From assembly GCA_036265325.1 (NCBI GenBank), contig DATAPH010000051.1, forward strand, positions 1 to 46,625: DNA of 46,625 nt, given 5' to 3'. A program made the translations under genes and the position numbers. Positions 15,935-23,316 of the stretch are shown piece after piece. The notes beneath the pieces were generated by a model that saw nothing but the letters and a program-made list of their open reading frames with translations, was not told the origin of the DNA and did no database searches. Position 1 is the first letter of the stretch. The number at the start of each line of letters is the position of its first letter. The stretch comes from AC-51 sp036265325. GTDB taxonomy: Bacteria; Actinomycetota; UBA4738; HRBIN12.

Positions 15935-16522
15935 TCACCCGGTGGGTGCAGGGACCCGCGCGTCCGGCCGAGCCGGCGTCGGTCGCGGCTTCGCGGCGAC
16001 GGTGCTGTTCCTGGCGCCGAGCCGGACCGCGGTGAGCGCCGCAACGGGGAGCGTGGCGAGCACGATCGCGCCGAGGATCAGCGTCGACGTCATGTCCGTT
16101 CCCGCCGAGACGGCGTGGATGGTGGCGAAGGCGAACAGCCCGAACGAGCCGAGGTGGATCCGACGCCACCACTTCCGGCCGATCCGGTTACGAACCAGAG
16201 ACGTCACCTCCACCGCCAACAGCAGATAGAAGGCGACGATCCCCCACGCGACCGCAGCGGGATGCCACTTCGTCGCGAATGGGATGAACACACCGGTCAG
16301 CCCGAAGTGCGTATAGGTGTCCAGATAGATCGCGGCGACGTGGATCACCGTGAAGATCACGGCGAGGCCGCCGAGGAGCCGATGCAGGTCGAGGAACCAA
16401 GCGGGCCACGGCCGCTTCCGCATCAGGCGAGTGGAGAGCACCAACCCCCACGCGACCGAGGCGGTGGCGAGGCCCCACGCAACGAGCCCACCAGCGCGTG
16501 CGACGTCCCACGTGAGGTTCAT
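15935..16522 (-). CDS. Ferric reductase-like transmembrane haem protein
   Basis: A 195-residue integral membrane protein with six hydrophobic helices, resembling the ferric_reduct transmembrane domain that binds haem b between paired histidines. Two His pairs are visible. In the second helix region LHRLLGGLAVIFTVIHV has His residues 14 apart, and near residue 122 RRIHLGSFGLFAFATIH has His residues 13 apart. Other His residues are in YTHFG and KWHPAA. There is no FAD/NAD domain, so it probably passes electrons across the membrane between partner proteins. The C-terminal 25 residues are Pro/Ala-rich. Its ATG (16522) overlaps the apbE stop (ATGA), so the two are translationally coupled. It is a candidate electron conduit to a flavinylated partner. 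Confidence 0.82.
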   Translation of the reverse strand: MNLTWDVARAGGLVAWGLATASVAWGLVLSTRLMRKRPWPAWFLDLHRLLGGLAVIFTVIHVAAIYLDTYTHFGLTGVFIPFATKWHPAAVAWGIVAFYLLLAVEVTSLVRNRIGRKWWRRIHLGSFGLFAFATIHAVSAGTDMTSTLILGAIVLATLPVAALTAVRLGARNSTVAAKPRPTPARPDARVPAPTG

Positions 16523-17433
16523 GCCGCCGCCTTGCGAAGCAGGAATAGCCCGAGGCCATCGCTCGCGACGTCAGTTCCGTCGTCGAGCAGCAACAGACCT
16601 TCGGCGTCGGCGCTTGCGAGCAGGGCCGGCCCGTCGACGGGACCGGCCAAGAAGGCGGCCTTCGCGAGCACTTCGGCGAACCACGCTTGTCCCGCGATGA
16701 CCGTGGACGACAGGACGGATGTTTCCGCCGGGCGCCCCGTCGCGGGATCGATCAGGTGATGGCCGCCATCCTTGAGGACCCTTCGCGTGCGCGAGCTGGT
16801 CGCGACCGCACCGTCCGCGATGCAGATGTCGCCGTGCGGCGGGCCGCCGCACGGATGCTCGACCGAGATCACCCACCCGCAGTCGTCGGGTGCCTGGCCC
16901 GCGACCCGCAGGTCACCGCCGAGGTTCACGCAGATGCCGTCGACCCGGTCGAGCAACTCCGCGACCACGATGTCGGCGGCGAGGCCCTTGCCGATACCGC
17001 CCGGGTCGAATCCGACGCCCTCGGGCAGGCGCATCAACCCGGCGATCGGATCGACCTCTATAAGAGGAGCGCCGAACTTGCGGGCATCCGATGTCTGCAC
17101 CTCGGGGCGGATCTGTTCATACGAACGATCGTAGCCCGCGCGCACGACGGCACCCAGGACCGTCGGGTCGAAGCGTCCCTCGGTGAGGCCGTAGCCGTCG
17201 ATCGCGCGCTGGACGAGCGCGATGGTTTCCTGCGAGACGCGCACCGATGTGCCCGCCATCGCGTTGGCGATGCTGATGTCGCTCGTCGGGCGGAACCGGC
17301 TCCACAGAGCCTCGAGCTCGTCGATCCGCTCGCGCGCCCTATCCAGCGCGGCGGCGGCCGCGCGCTGCCGGCCCGCGACCGCGATCACGTGGATATCGGT
17401 GCCCATCGCCCGGAAACGCGTGTCAGCTCGCAT
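16519..17433 (-). CDS. apbE: FAD:protein FMN transferase
   Basis: A 304-residue ApbE-family protein, which attaches FMN from FAD to Thr/Ser of target redox proteins in an Mg2+-dependent way. Family segments are RFRAMGTDIHVIA (start), LWSRFRPTSDIS, GVGFDPGGIGKGLAADIVV (FAD site, about residues 140-157), NLGGDLRVAG and the HHLIDPATGRP strand. The C-terminal metal motif, often A-D-A-L-A-T-A, reads WFAEVLAKAAF here, as in some actinobacterial members. No signal peptide or lipobox is seen, so it is probably cytoplasmic or uses another route. The gene begins at ATG 17433, overlapping the upstream small-protein gene by 11 bases. No FMN_bind domain protein, the usual target, is encoded in the window. 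Confidence 0.92.
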   Translation of the reverse strand: MRADTRFRAMGTDIHVIAVAGRQRAAAAALDRARERIDELEALWSRFRPTSDISIANAMAGTSVRVSQETIALVQRAIDGYGLTEGRFDPTVLGAVVRAGYDRSYEQIRPEVQTSDARKFGAPLIEVDPIAGLMRLPEGVGFDPGGIGKGLAADIVVAELLDRVDGICVNLGGDLRVAGQAPDDCGWVISVEHPCGGPPHGDICIADGAVATSSRTRRVLKDGGHHLIDPATGRPAETSVLSSTVIAGQAWFAEVLAKAAFLAGPVDGPALLASADAEGLLLLDDGTDVASDGLGLFLLRKAAA

Positions 17434-17677
17434 GGGTGGTCGTCACCGCCTTCGTTGTGGTGATGCTGTTGGTGGTTGCGATCGCCGCCGAGCCGGTCTT
17501 GCCCGACGGCAGGCCCGACGGCAGGGTAGAGCTCGTTGCGGTCCTGGCGCTCGCGGCGGCCGCGACGGACGCGTTCGCGGCGACGTCGATCGCCCGTCCG
17601 ATCCCACCGAAGGCCGCGATGCTCAGGAACGTCGCAACGATGCGAGCGCGAGCCGCTGCATGTGGACGCCGGGCCAT
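17423..17677 (-). CDS. Small Ser/Thr-rich exported or membrane protein
   Basis: An 84-residue protein. The basic N-terminus (MARRPHAAARAR) and a hydrophobic stretch IVATFLSIAAFGGIGRAIDV form a signal anchor. The rest is Ala/Ser/Thr-rich (SVAAAASARTATSSTLPSG, then repeated Thr near the end, TTTKAVTTTHAS), which looks disordered and extracytosolic. It is not a known family. It overlaps apbE by 11 bases and starts three bases after the stop of the 148-residue gene, so it belongs to the same operon. Its Ser/Thr-rich tail makes it a candidate, though unproven, target of the ApbE enzyme. It lacks the usual D-x-x-S/T-G-A-T acceptor motif. Confidence 0.65.
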   Translation of the reverse strand: MARRPHAAARARIVATFLSIAAFGGIGRAIDVAANASVAAAASARTATSSTLPSGLPSGKTGSAAIATTNSITTTKAVTTTHAS

Positions 17678-17680
17678 CGG

Positions 17681-18127
17681 TCAGCCCCCCACGGGTCCGG
17701 TCCGCGGCGTTGCCGCGCCGGCGCTGGTTCCGGTGCTGGAGACGGTTGCCGAGCTGGTTCCGATGCTCGTGCCGCTGATCGTTCCGGGCGGTGCGGCTGC
17801 GACACCGCTCCCCGCGGTTCCGGTTTGTGGCGGCGCGATGCCGATACCCGTTCCGGGTTGCGCGGGGGTGACGCCGCCCTGCTGGGGGATCGTGCCCCAC
17901 TGCCCGTCCTCCGGGCCGTCGTCGCCCCATCCTCCGGGGGTCGTCGGGTATGTCGGGGTAGTGGGCGGCAGCGGCGCCGATTGGTAGATGGCTTGCGGCG
18001 GCTTGGCGGTCGACCGGGCACCCATCGCCCACCCGATCCCAAGGAAGGCCAGCGCGCCGGCAACGCCCGCGGCGGCCTGCGTCGCCTTGCTCGTTCCGCG
18101 TGGCTTGGGCGTTGGTGTCGCGGCCAT
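17681..18127 (-). CDS. Single-helix protein with long Pro/Gly/Thr-rich tail
   Basis: A 148-residue protein. After a short basic N-terminus (TPKPRGTSKATQ) comes one membrane helix, AAAGVAGALAFLGIGWAMGA (about residues 18-37). The remaining 110 residues are low complexity and presumably disordered: Pro/Tyr/Thr (PPTTPTYPTTPGGWGDDG), then Gly/Thr/Pro, ending TGTSAGAATPRTGPVGG. No domain was recognised. It is the first gene of the minus operon leading to apbE and the haem protein. ATG 18127 has a GGAGTCG sequence just upstream. The sequence TSAGAAT is the closest thing in the operon to a flavinylation motif, but the match is weak. Confidence 0.68.
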   Translation of the reverse strand: MAATPTPKPRGTSKATQAAAGVAGALAFLGIGWAMGARSTAKPPQAIYQSAPLPPTTPTYPTTPGGWGDDGPEDGQWGTIPQQGGVTPAQPGTGIGIAPPQTGTAGSGVAAAPPGTISGTSIGTSSATVSSTGTSAGAATPRTGPVGG

Positions 18128-18278
18128 CGTCGACTCCTTATTCAGGTGGGTCCGATCTCACAGGGACCAGTCCAGCGGGTCTGCCTGAGCGTGGGCTTGA
18201 CCGATCCTGAGAGTCGGCTGTGGATCCATCCGAGGTCAGTGGAGGTTTGCGCCGCCTTCTTGCGGGAAGCTCATCGCA

Positions 18279-18797
18279 GTGAGCTCTGAGATCACGTTCG
18301 ACGTCGCCTCACTCGACGAGGCGGGACTTGCCACCTACCTGCAAGCGCACGAGGCCGGATCACGCGCTGCGGAGGGCGTCGCGAAGCAGCTCCTCGGTCG
18401 GAACGATGTCGATGCCGACGCGAGGGCGTTCCTGCGGACCTTCATCGTGGAGATCCGAGTCGAGCGTGCGCATCTCACGTCGTTGCTCGAGCGCCTGGAA
18501 CGCGACGAGAGCCTCGTGCACCGCGGGTTCCAAGCCGCAGCCATGCTGGCGGAGATGGCCAGCAGGGTCGCGGCGACCGCATCGCCGAGACCGTTCTCGG
18601 ACCTCGAGGCCTTAGCGATCGGTGTGTGGGGCAAGCGTCTTCTGTGGGGGGCGCTGATCGAGCTTTCGGTCATCGACGAACGCATCGCGGAACTTCCGCT
18701 CGACTCGTTGACCGAGCAGGCCGAGCGTCAGGAGGTCGAGCTGCTGCGCCTGCGAAGCGACGCGGTTCTCAGGTCGCTCACGTCCCGGCCGTCGTAA
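18279..18797 (+). CDS. Conserved hypothetical helical protein
   Basis: A 172-residue, probably all-alpha cytoplasmic protein. Segments such as LATYLQAHEAGSRAAEGVAK, FLRTFIVEIRVERAHLTSLL and LIELSVIDERIAELPL suggest a ferritin-like helical bundle. The L-x-x-H-x-A-G-S start and the later LEALAIGVWGKRLLWGAL block recall an unnamed conserved actinobacterial family, without a known role. No complete di-iron E-x-x-H pattern was found. GTG 18279 starts just before the first strand/helix. The gene is divergent from the redox operon, sharing a 150-base upstream region that should contain both promoters. Confidence 0.65.
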   Translation: MSSEITFDVASLDEAGLATYLQAHEAGSRAAEGVAKQLLGRNDVDADARAFLRTFIVEIRVERAHLTSLLERLERDESLVHRGFQAAAMLAEMASRVAATASPRPFSDLEALAIGVWGKRLLWGALIELSVIDERIAELPLDSLTEQAERQEVELLRLRSDAVLRSLTSRPS

Positions 18798-18801
18798 TCC
18801 G

Positions 18802-18924
18802 TCATCCGCGGAACTCCGGTGTCGCTGCCGATATCGCGGCGCGCCGACGTGCTGCGGCCGACCGCCACGGGTTCTCCATCATCTGGATGGCGATTTCATC
18901 TCCGCAGGTGGCGCACGTTCGCAC
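18802..18924 (-). CDS. Possible 40-residue zinc-ribbon-like protein
   Basis: On the minus strand GTG 18924 opens a 40-residue frame that reads RTCATCGDEIAIQMMENPWR followed by an Ala/Arg-rich helix and stops at 18802-18804. The C-x-x-C knuckle followed by GDEIA and MMENPWRS looks like a real zinc-binding short protein rather than random translation, since the surrounding frames are low complexity. The frame is open for a few codons more upstream (ADPAFRD) to a stop, with no better start. Only one Cys pair is present, so metal binding would need dimerisation. It lies between two plus-strand genes. Confidence 0.35.
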   Translation of the reverse strand: MRTCATCGDEIAIQMMENPWRSAAARRRAAISAATPEFRG

Positions 18925-18986
18925 GTCACGAAACGCCGGATCGGCCTACATGACACCGTGATCTGGTCCGCTAGGATGCTGCCCCA

Positions 18987-19862
18987 GTGGTCCGACGCCC
19001 CCCCGTTAGTCGGGCCGCCGCTCGTGGCGCGATCGCCGTCCTCATCACGACACTGGTGTTGTCGACGTTGGTCGCGCCCGCGCTGGCGGCCCCCGCGCCC
19101 GTCGATGAAGGCGCGAGCCGCGCCTCGAAGGCGCCGGTTGTCGTCATCGTGCTCGAGAATCACGAGTACGGCTCGATCGTCGGCTCGCGCACCGCGCCGT
19201 ACTTGAAGACGTTCGCGCGCGGGGGCACGTTGTTCACTCACTTCCACGCGCTGCACCACCCGTCGTTGCCGAACTACCTCGAGATGACCTCCGGGTCGGC
19301 CAACGGGTGCAACTCCGACGACTGCGCGAAGGCGCGGTTCAAGACGAGCAGCGTGTTCTCGCAGCTGTCGCACAACGGGATCAAGTGGGCCGCGTGGGCG
19401 GAGTCGATGGGATCTCGTTGCAGGATGAACTCGGCGGGCTCGTACGCGTCGTGGCACAACCCGGCGCTGTACTACCACAACCTGATGACGCGGATCTGCA
19501 GGGCGCGGGACGTCCCGTACCCGAAGCACCTGCCGCGGACCTTGCCCAGGTTCGTGTTCGCCGTCCCGAACCTGTGTCACGACATGCACGACTGCTCGAT
19601 CGCGACCGGGAACAAGTGGCTGAGGAGCCACGTGCCTCCGCTGCTGCATCACGGCGCGATCGTGATCATCACGTTCGACGAAGGCGTGACCGATGCCGGC
19701 GGCGGTGGCCACGTCTTCACCGCGATGCGAGGTCCCGGGGTGCCGCACCGGCGGAACCCGCGCACGTACTCGCATCGGAGCTTGCTCGCAGGGATCGAGC
19801 GGCACTTCCGGATGCCCCGGTTGAACGGCGCGCGCAAGGCGCGGCCGCTTCGGATCCCCTAG
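18987..19862 (+). CDS. Secreted phosphoesterase (acid phosphatase/phospholipase C-like)
   Basis: A 291-residue protein of the phosphoesterase family (PF04185: phospholipase C and acid phosphatase AcpA). The signal peptide is GAIAVLITTLVLSTLVAPALA with an A-x-A cleavage site. Family motifs are VVIVLENHEYGSIVG near the mature N-terminus, LHHPSLPNYLEMTSG, and VIITFDEGVTDAGGGGHV near residue 230. These hold the metal and nucleophile residues (Glu-Asn in the first, Asp-Glu in the third). Four or more Cys residues (NGCNSDDC, LCHDMHDC) suggest disulfides. It probably releases phosphate from extracellular organic phosphate. GTG 18987 is the start. Its stop TAG overlaps the stop of the convergent AraC gene within CTAG (19859-19862). 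Confidence 0.88.
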   Translation: MVRRPPVSRAAARGAIAVLITTLVLSTLVAPALAAPAPVDEGASRASKAPVVVIVLENHEYGSIVGSRTAPYLKTFARGGTLFTHFHALHHPSLPNYLEMTSGSANGCNSDDCAKARFKTSSVFSQLSHNGIKWAAWAESMGSRCRMNSAGSYASWHNPALYYHNLMTRICRARDVPYPKHLPRTLPRFVFAVPNLCHDMHDCSIATGNKWLRSHVPPLLHHGAIVIITFDEGVTDAGGGGHVFTAMRGPGVPHRRNPRTYSHRSLLAGIERHFRMPRLNGARKARPLRIP

Positions 19863-20872
19863 ATCGCTGCTCGTTTGTCGCGCCAGGTGGTCGGCGCGTC
19901 GCCCATCCGCCGCTTGAACGCGCGGCTGAACGCTTCTTGCGACTCGTATCCGGCCCGCTTGGCGATCTGCGCGACGGTGAGATCGGTCGAGGCGAGCAGA
20001 TCCGTCGCGAGGTGCATGCGCCATTCAGTGAGGTAACGGATCGGCGAGAGCCCAAGCACATCCCGGAACCGCTGGTCCAGGAGCGACCGGGACACGGCGG
20101 CCTCGTGGGCGAGCTCCGAGACGGTCCACGGATGCTCGGGTCGGGTGTGGAGGCAGGCGAGCGCGGGCGCGAGCGCCGGGTCGTGGAGGGCGGTGATCCA
20201 TCCGTGTTCCGCTGAGGGCGCCGACGCGAGGTGCAAGCGCAGCATCTCTATGAGAAGGAGTTCCGGGAGGCGCGTCGACGCTGCGTCCGAGACCGCCGTG
20301 CCGGTCGACGTTGCGAGCGCGTAGTCGATGCTCGCGCGAACCCACTGGGCCGCCGGCTCTTCGAGCCGGACGACGAAGACGTTCGGGAACGCACGCATCC
20401 GCGGATCGAACAGCGGGTCGTCCGAGTGGAGGTAGCCGCACACGACGTCCGTTCGGTCGCCTTCGCCACCGTGCCGGAGCACGGGGAGCGTCGTCCACGG
20501 CGGAGGCGAGAGCAGCGAGAAGATCGGCACGCTCTCCGCGTCGGCCGAGCCGCCCATCTCGTACTCGTCGCCATATGGGAGCACGATCACGTCTCCCTGG
20601 TTCGCCCAATGGCGTTCGCCATCGGGACCAGCGACCCAGCAGGATCCCTTGGCGACGATGTGGAACATGATCAGCCGGTCGGCGTCCGGCTCGACCGCGT
20701 GCGCGAACTCGCCGGCGGCTTGCGGCGACGAGAACGACCACGCCTCGGTGAACTCGGACCGAAAGAAGATGGCGCCGTCGAGTTGCAGCCGGTCCAACGC
20801 CTGCGCGAGCGGCAGGCCGTCCGCGCTCGTTTCGACTGGCGTTTCGGTCATGGTTCTCGGTGCCCCAGTCAT
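19859..20872 (-). CDS. AraC-family transcriptional regulator with cupin domain
   Basis: A 337-residue regulator. The N-terminal cupin_6-type domain (about residues 15-215) has the strands MFHIVAKGSCWV and NQGDVIVLPYGDEYEMG. The C-terminal AraC helix-turn-helix pair (about 235-335) reads WTVSELAHEAAVSRSLLDQR and TVAQIAKRAGYESQEAFSRA, then FKRRMGDAPTTWR. Both DNA-recognition helices look complete. Effector is unknown. ATG 20872 is used; a second in-frame ATG seven codons on (MTETPVE) is possible. It is divergent from the DUF4242 gene, whose start is 76 bases away, which makes that gene the natural regulatory target. Confidence 0.9.
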   Translation of the reverse strand: MTGAPRTMTETPVETSADGLPLAQALDRLQLDGAIFFRSEFTEAWSFSSPQAAGEFAHAVEPDADRLIMFHIVAKGSCWVAGPDGERHWANQGDVIVLPYGDEYEMGGSADAESVPIFSLLSPPPWTTLPVLRHGGEGDRTDVVCGYLHSDDPLFDPRMRAFPNVFVVRLEEPAAQWVRASIDYALATSTGTAVSDAASTRLPELLLIEMLRLHLASAPSAEHGWITALHDPALAPALACLHTRPEHPWTVSELAHEAAVSRSLLDQRFRDVLGLSPIRYLTEWRMHLATDLLASTDLTVAQIAKRAGYESQEAFSRAFKRRMGDAPTTWRDKRAAI

Positions 20873-20948
20873 TCTCGTTCACCGGTTCTGTCCGGAGACT
20901 GGAGTGTGCCACCGGATACGGGATCCGGGGAGACCGAAGGAGGACGAG

Positions 20949-21200
20949 ATGCCGCTGTTCATGGACGTGCATCAGACGCTGCCGGAGGGTGTCACGGCCG
21001 ACGCGTTATTCGACGCGCACAAGGCCGACCTCGCGACGCAGAGCAAGTACGGCGTGAAGTACGTCAACTTCTGGGGCGACCCCGAGGGCGGGAAGGCGTT
21101 CTGTCTGGTCGAAGCGCCGGACCCGGAGACGGCGAGCGCCGTGCACCGCGAGGCGCACGGACTCGTGGCCGACGAGATCTACCCAGTGTTCCAGGGCTGA
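20949..21200 (+). CDS. DUF4242 (SCO4226-like) small metal-binding protein
   Basis: An 83-residue protein matching the DUF4242 family, whose Streptomyces member SCO4226 binds nickel. It reads MPLFMDVHQTLPEGVTADAL, then ADLATQSKYGVKYVNFWGD, then FCLVEAPDPETASAVHREAHG. The family's His (DVH; REAHG) and Cys (FCLVEAP) residues are present. A dimeric ferredoxin-like alpha/beta fold is expected, and the physiological role is not settled. AAGGAGG at 20937-20943 fixes ATG 20949. The plus frame is open upstream but only as a shadow of the AraC gene. It is likely controlled by the divergent AraC regulator. Confidence 0.85.
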   Translation: MPLFMDVHQTLPEGVTADALFDAHKADLATQSKYGVKYVNFWGDPEGGKAFCLVEAPDPETASAVHREAHGLVADEIYPVFQG

Positions 21201-21211
21201 GCCGGCCGGCG

Positions 21212-21243
21212 AGGGCGGCGGACCGGTTCCGGTTCGCCTCCTT
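21212..21243. terminator. Bidirectional terminator-like hairpin
   Basis: The stem GGCGGACCGG/CCGGTTCGCC (21217-21226 with 21229-21238, one G-T wobble) is extended outward by further G-C pairs after a single mismatch. It sits in the 51-base gap between the convergent DUF4242 and SRPBCC genes, with CTTCGT next to it on the plus side. Confidence 0.5.
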
Positions 21244-21251
21244 CGTCGTGC

Positions 21252-21692
21252 CTAGGCCCCCGGCGCTTCGAGCGTGGCCTTGATGTTGGCGAGGTCGCTA
21301 CGGAACCCTTTGGGGACGTCGCGCGAGAGCTTCCAGCTCATCATCTTGCCGAGCGTCGACGGATCGGTGAACTGTGCGCCCTTGGTCAGGGTCGTCGTGC
21401 CGCCGTTGTCGGCGATCGTGAACCAATGATGCGCCGTTCCGAGCGAACCCTTCGAGTCCCAGGCGAACTTCTTGTTCGGCTCCATGTCGGTGATCGTGCT
21501 GTGTTCCTTCTGGGTGCCGAACTGGCTCGCGGTCGTCGAAAACGCGCTGCCGACCTCCGCAGGCCCATCGGTGTCCTTCGCGACCGCCAGGCCGTGCCCG
21601 GCCCAGTCGCTGTGCTTCGTGAAGTCGCTCACGTACCCGTACACCTTGTCCGCGGGTGCGTTGATCGAGATCTGCTCCTCGTAGGTCTTCAT
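21252..21692 (-). CDS. SRPBCC family protein (polyketide cyclase-like)
   Basis: A 146-residue START-like protein. The first strand and helix (EEQISINAPADKVYGYVSDF), then the antiparallel strands (KFAWDSKGSLGTAHHWFTI, GTTTLTKGAQF), and the long C-terminal helix (SDLANIKATLEAPGA) match the SRPBCC/polyketide_cyc2 hydrophobic ligand-binding fold. The ligand is not predictable. It is cytoplasmic and single-domain, of normal length. ATG 21692 has GGGGGGACGACG upstream. It may be co-transcribed with the flavoprotein gene upstream, 87 bases away. Confidence 0.85.
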   Translation of the reverse strand: MKTYEEQISINAPADKVYGYVSDFTKHSDWAGHGLAVAKDTDGPAEVGSAFSTTASQFGTQKEHSTITDMEPNKKFAWDSKGSLGTAHHWFTIADNGGTTTLTKGAQFTDPSTLGKMMSWKLSRDVPKGFRSDLANIKATLEAPGA

Positions 21693-21779
21693 CGTCGTCC
21701 CCCCTGGCGCGGACGGCGACCGTCCGGCATTGCCGATAGTAGCGCCCTGGCCTGCAGACAGGGGATACTGCGTTCGGCG

Positions 21780-22907
21780 TTACGCGGCGAACCATCGCCG
21801 GCGGCGAGTGGCGCCGAACTCGGCCTTCTCTTCGGTGATCGCGGTCGAAGGTTCGAAGAACGTGCCCGTCGGCGACGTGCCGGAGAAGAAGTCGACCAGG
21901 ACGCGGCCGACGAGGTGGTCGCCCCATTCGACGTAGCAGGTCGCCTTGCCGTCGTAGGGCGCCGGCGCGTCCTCGCCGCGGATCTGCGCGATGAGTTCGT
22001 CCGCGACCACTCGGGCGGCGCCCTCGGCGAAGACGCCCGCTTTGGCCGTGCCGACGCTGGTGACATCTCCGACGGCGTAGACGCCTGGGTACTTCGTCGC
22101 CAGGGTTCCCCGATCGACCGGTATCCAGCTGTCCTCGGTCATCCCTGAGGCCTCGACGACTTGGGGCGCGCGATGCACCGGAATCGCAAGGAAGAGATCG
22201 CACGGCAGCGCCGTGCCGTCGTCGAGCGTCACGGTCGCGCCGTCGGCGTCGCGCGAGGTCACGCGGTGCTGTGGAACGAAGCGGATGTCGGCTCGCTCGA
22301 AGCGCTCAAGCAACGCGTTCGATGTCTCGGGTGAGGGCGGGATCGGCGTGCCGAAGGGCATCACGAGCGTGATGGTGGCCGCGTCGCGCACGCCGCGATC
22401 CCGAAGGAACTCATCGAGCAACACGGCCGCCTCGCTCGGCGCAGGCGGGCACTTGAACTGCGGCCCGCACACGCCGACGACGGCGTCGCCCGACGTGAAG
22501 GACTGCAGACCGTCGCGCGCTCGGAGCGCGCCGTCGAACGAGTAGAACTCGGAGCCGCCGTCATCGAGGCCGGGCGTGGCGGCCGTGTCGTAATCGGCGC
22601 CGAGCGCGATGACCAACACGTCGGCGTCGTACGTCTCCAGGTCGGTCACCACGCGCCGCGTCTCGGGATCGATCGACTCGATCGCTTCCTGCCGGAAGCG
22701 CACGCCGCGCTTCGCGAGACCGCTGTAGGGCACACGGATCGCTTCGGCCGAGGTCTTGCCGAAGAGCAGGTCGAGCTTCGAATACCCGAAGACGAACGCG
22801 TCGGCCTTGTCGATCAGCGTGCAGTCGAGGCCGTCGCCGACCGCGTCCGAGAGACGCGAGGCGAGCTCCAATCCGCCGAAGCCGGCGCCGAGGATGAGGA
22901 TGCGCAT
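21780..22907 (-). CDS. SQR/NDH-2-like FAD-dependent oxidoreductase
   Basis: A 375-residue flavoprotein of the pyridine nucleotide-disulfide oxidoreductase superfamily, close to sulfide:quinone reductases and flavocytochrome c sulfide dehydrogenases. The FAD-binding start is ILILGAGFGGLELASRL. The redox segment GVCGPQFKCPPAPSEAA (about residues 146-162) has two Cys five residues apart and the family's KCPPAP block. The second FAD contact is YPGVYAVGDVTSVGTAKAGV. The C-terminus ends with FFEPSTAITEEKAEFG and a basic tail, without an obvious amphipathic quinone-site helix. Sulfide or a persulfide is a plausible substrate but is inferred only. ATG 22907 directly begins the FAD strand. The small acidic gene upstream ends 37 bases away. 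Confidence 0.83.
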   Translation of the reverse strand: MRILILGAGFGGLELASRLSDAVGDGLDCTLIDKADAFVFGYSKLDLLFGKTSAEAIRVPYSGLAKRGVRFRQEAIESIDPETRRVVTDLETYDADVLVIALGADYDTAATPGLDDGGSEFYSFDGALRARDGLQSFTSGDAVVGVCGPQFKCPPAPSEAAVLLDEFLRDRGVRDAATITLVMPFGTPIPPSPETSNALLERFERADIRFVPQHRVTSRDADGATVTLDDGTALPCDLFLAIPVHRAPQVVEASGMTEDSWIPVDRGTLATKYPGVYAVGDVTSVGTAKAGVFAEGAARVVADELIAQIRGEDAPAPYDGKATCYVEWGDHLVGRVLVDFFSGTSPTGTFFEPSTAITEEKAEFGATRRRRWFAA

Positions 22908-22944
22908 CGCGGCAGCCTACGCGGTGTGCCGGGCGCGCGCTGTG

Positions 22945-23202
22945 TCAGTCGACCGCGTGTGCTTCGACTTCGGCGTCCACGGGCGTGGGTTCGGCTCGCA
23001 CGGGGAAGGTTGGTGACCGTACCTCTTCCGCCTCGCGGCGGGCGAACTCCTCAGCGAACCACGCAGCACCCGTTCTCGCCGCAGCCTTGGCATCGACGAG
23101 AAGGGCGTCGAGCCCGTCGTCCTCGGGCTCGTCGCTCACTCGCAACGCATCGTCTGGCCAGACCGAAGTCTCGTCGACGCGATCCGCCTCATCGCTCCGC
23201 AC
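22945..23202 (-). CDS. Small acidic protein of unknown function
   Basis: An 85-residue reading frame on the minus strand from GTG 23202. It is strongly acidic (VSDEPEDDGLDALLVDAK) with a helical AKAAARTGAAWFAEEFARRE and a Pro/Val/Glu-rich tail. Its composition is far more protein-like than the competing plus-strand frame, which is Arg/Ser low complexity. The start is uncertain: GTG 23139 would give 64 residues, and neither has a clear ribosome site. It sits just upstream of the flavoprotein gene on the same strand and could be in its operon. No family was recognised. Confidence 0.45.
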   Translation of the reverse strand: MRSDEADRVDETSVWPDDALRVSDEPEDDGLDALLVDAKAAARTGAAWFAEEFARREAEEVRSPTFPVRAEPTPVDAEVEAHAVD

Positions 23203-23316
23203 CAGGCAGGTATCGGCACGACGGGCCGGACCCTTATCTACGTGCTGGTTCCCACGATGGCGCAACGGCCCGCGGCGGGCATATCGTGAGTGACCACGTC
23301 GATCGGAGGGATCTGG

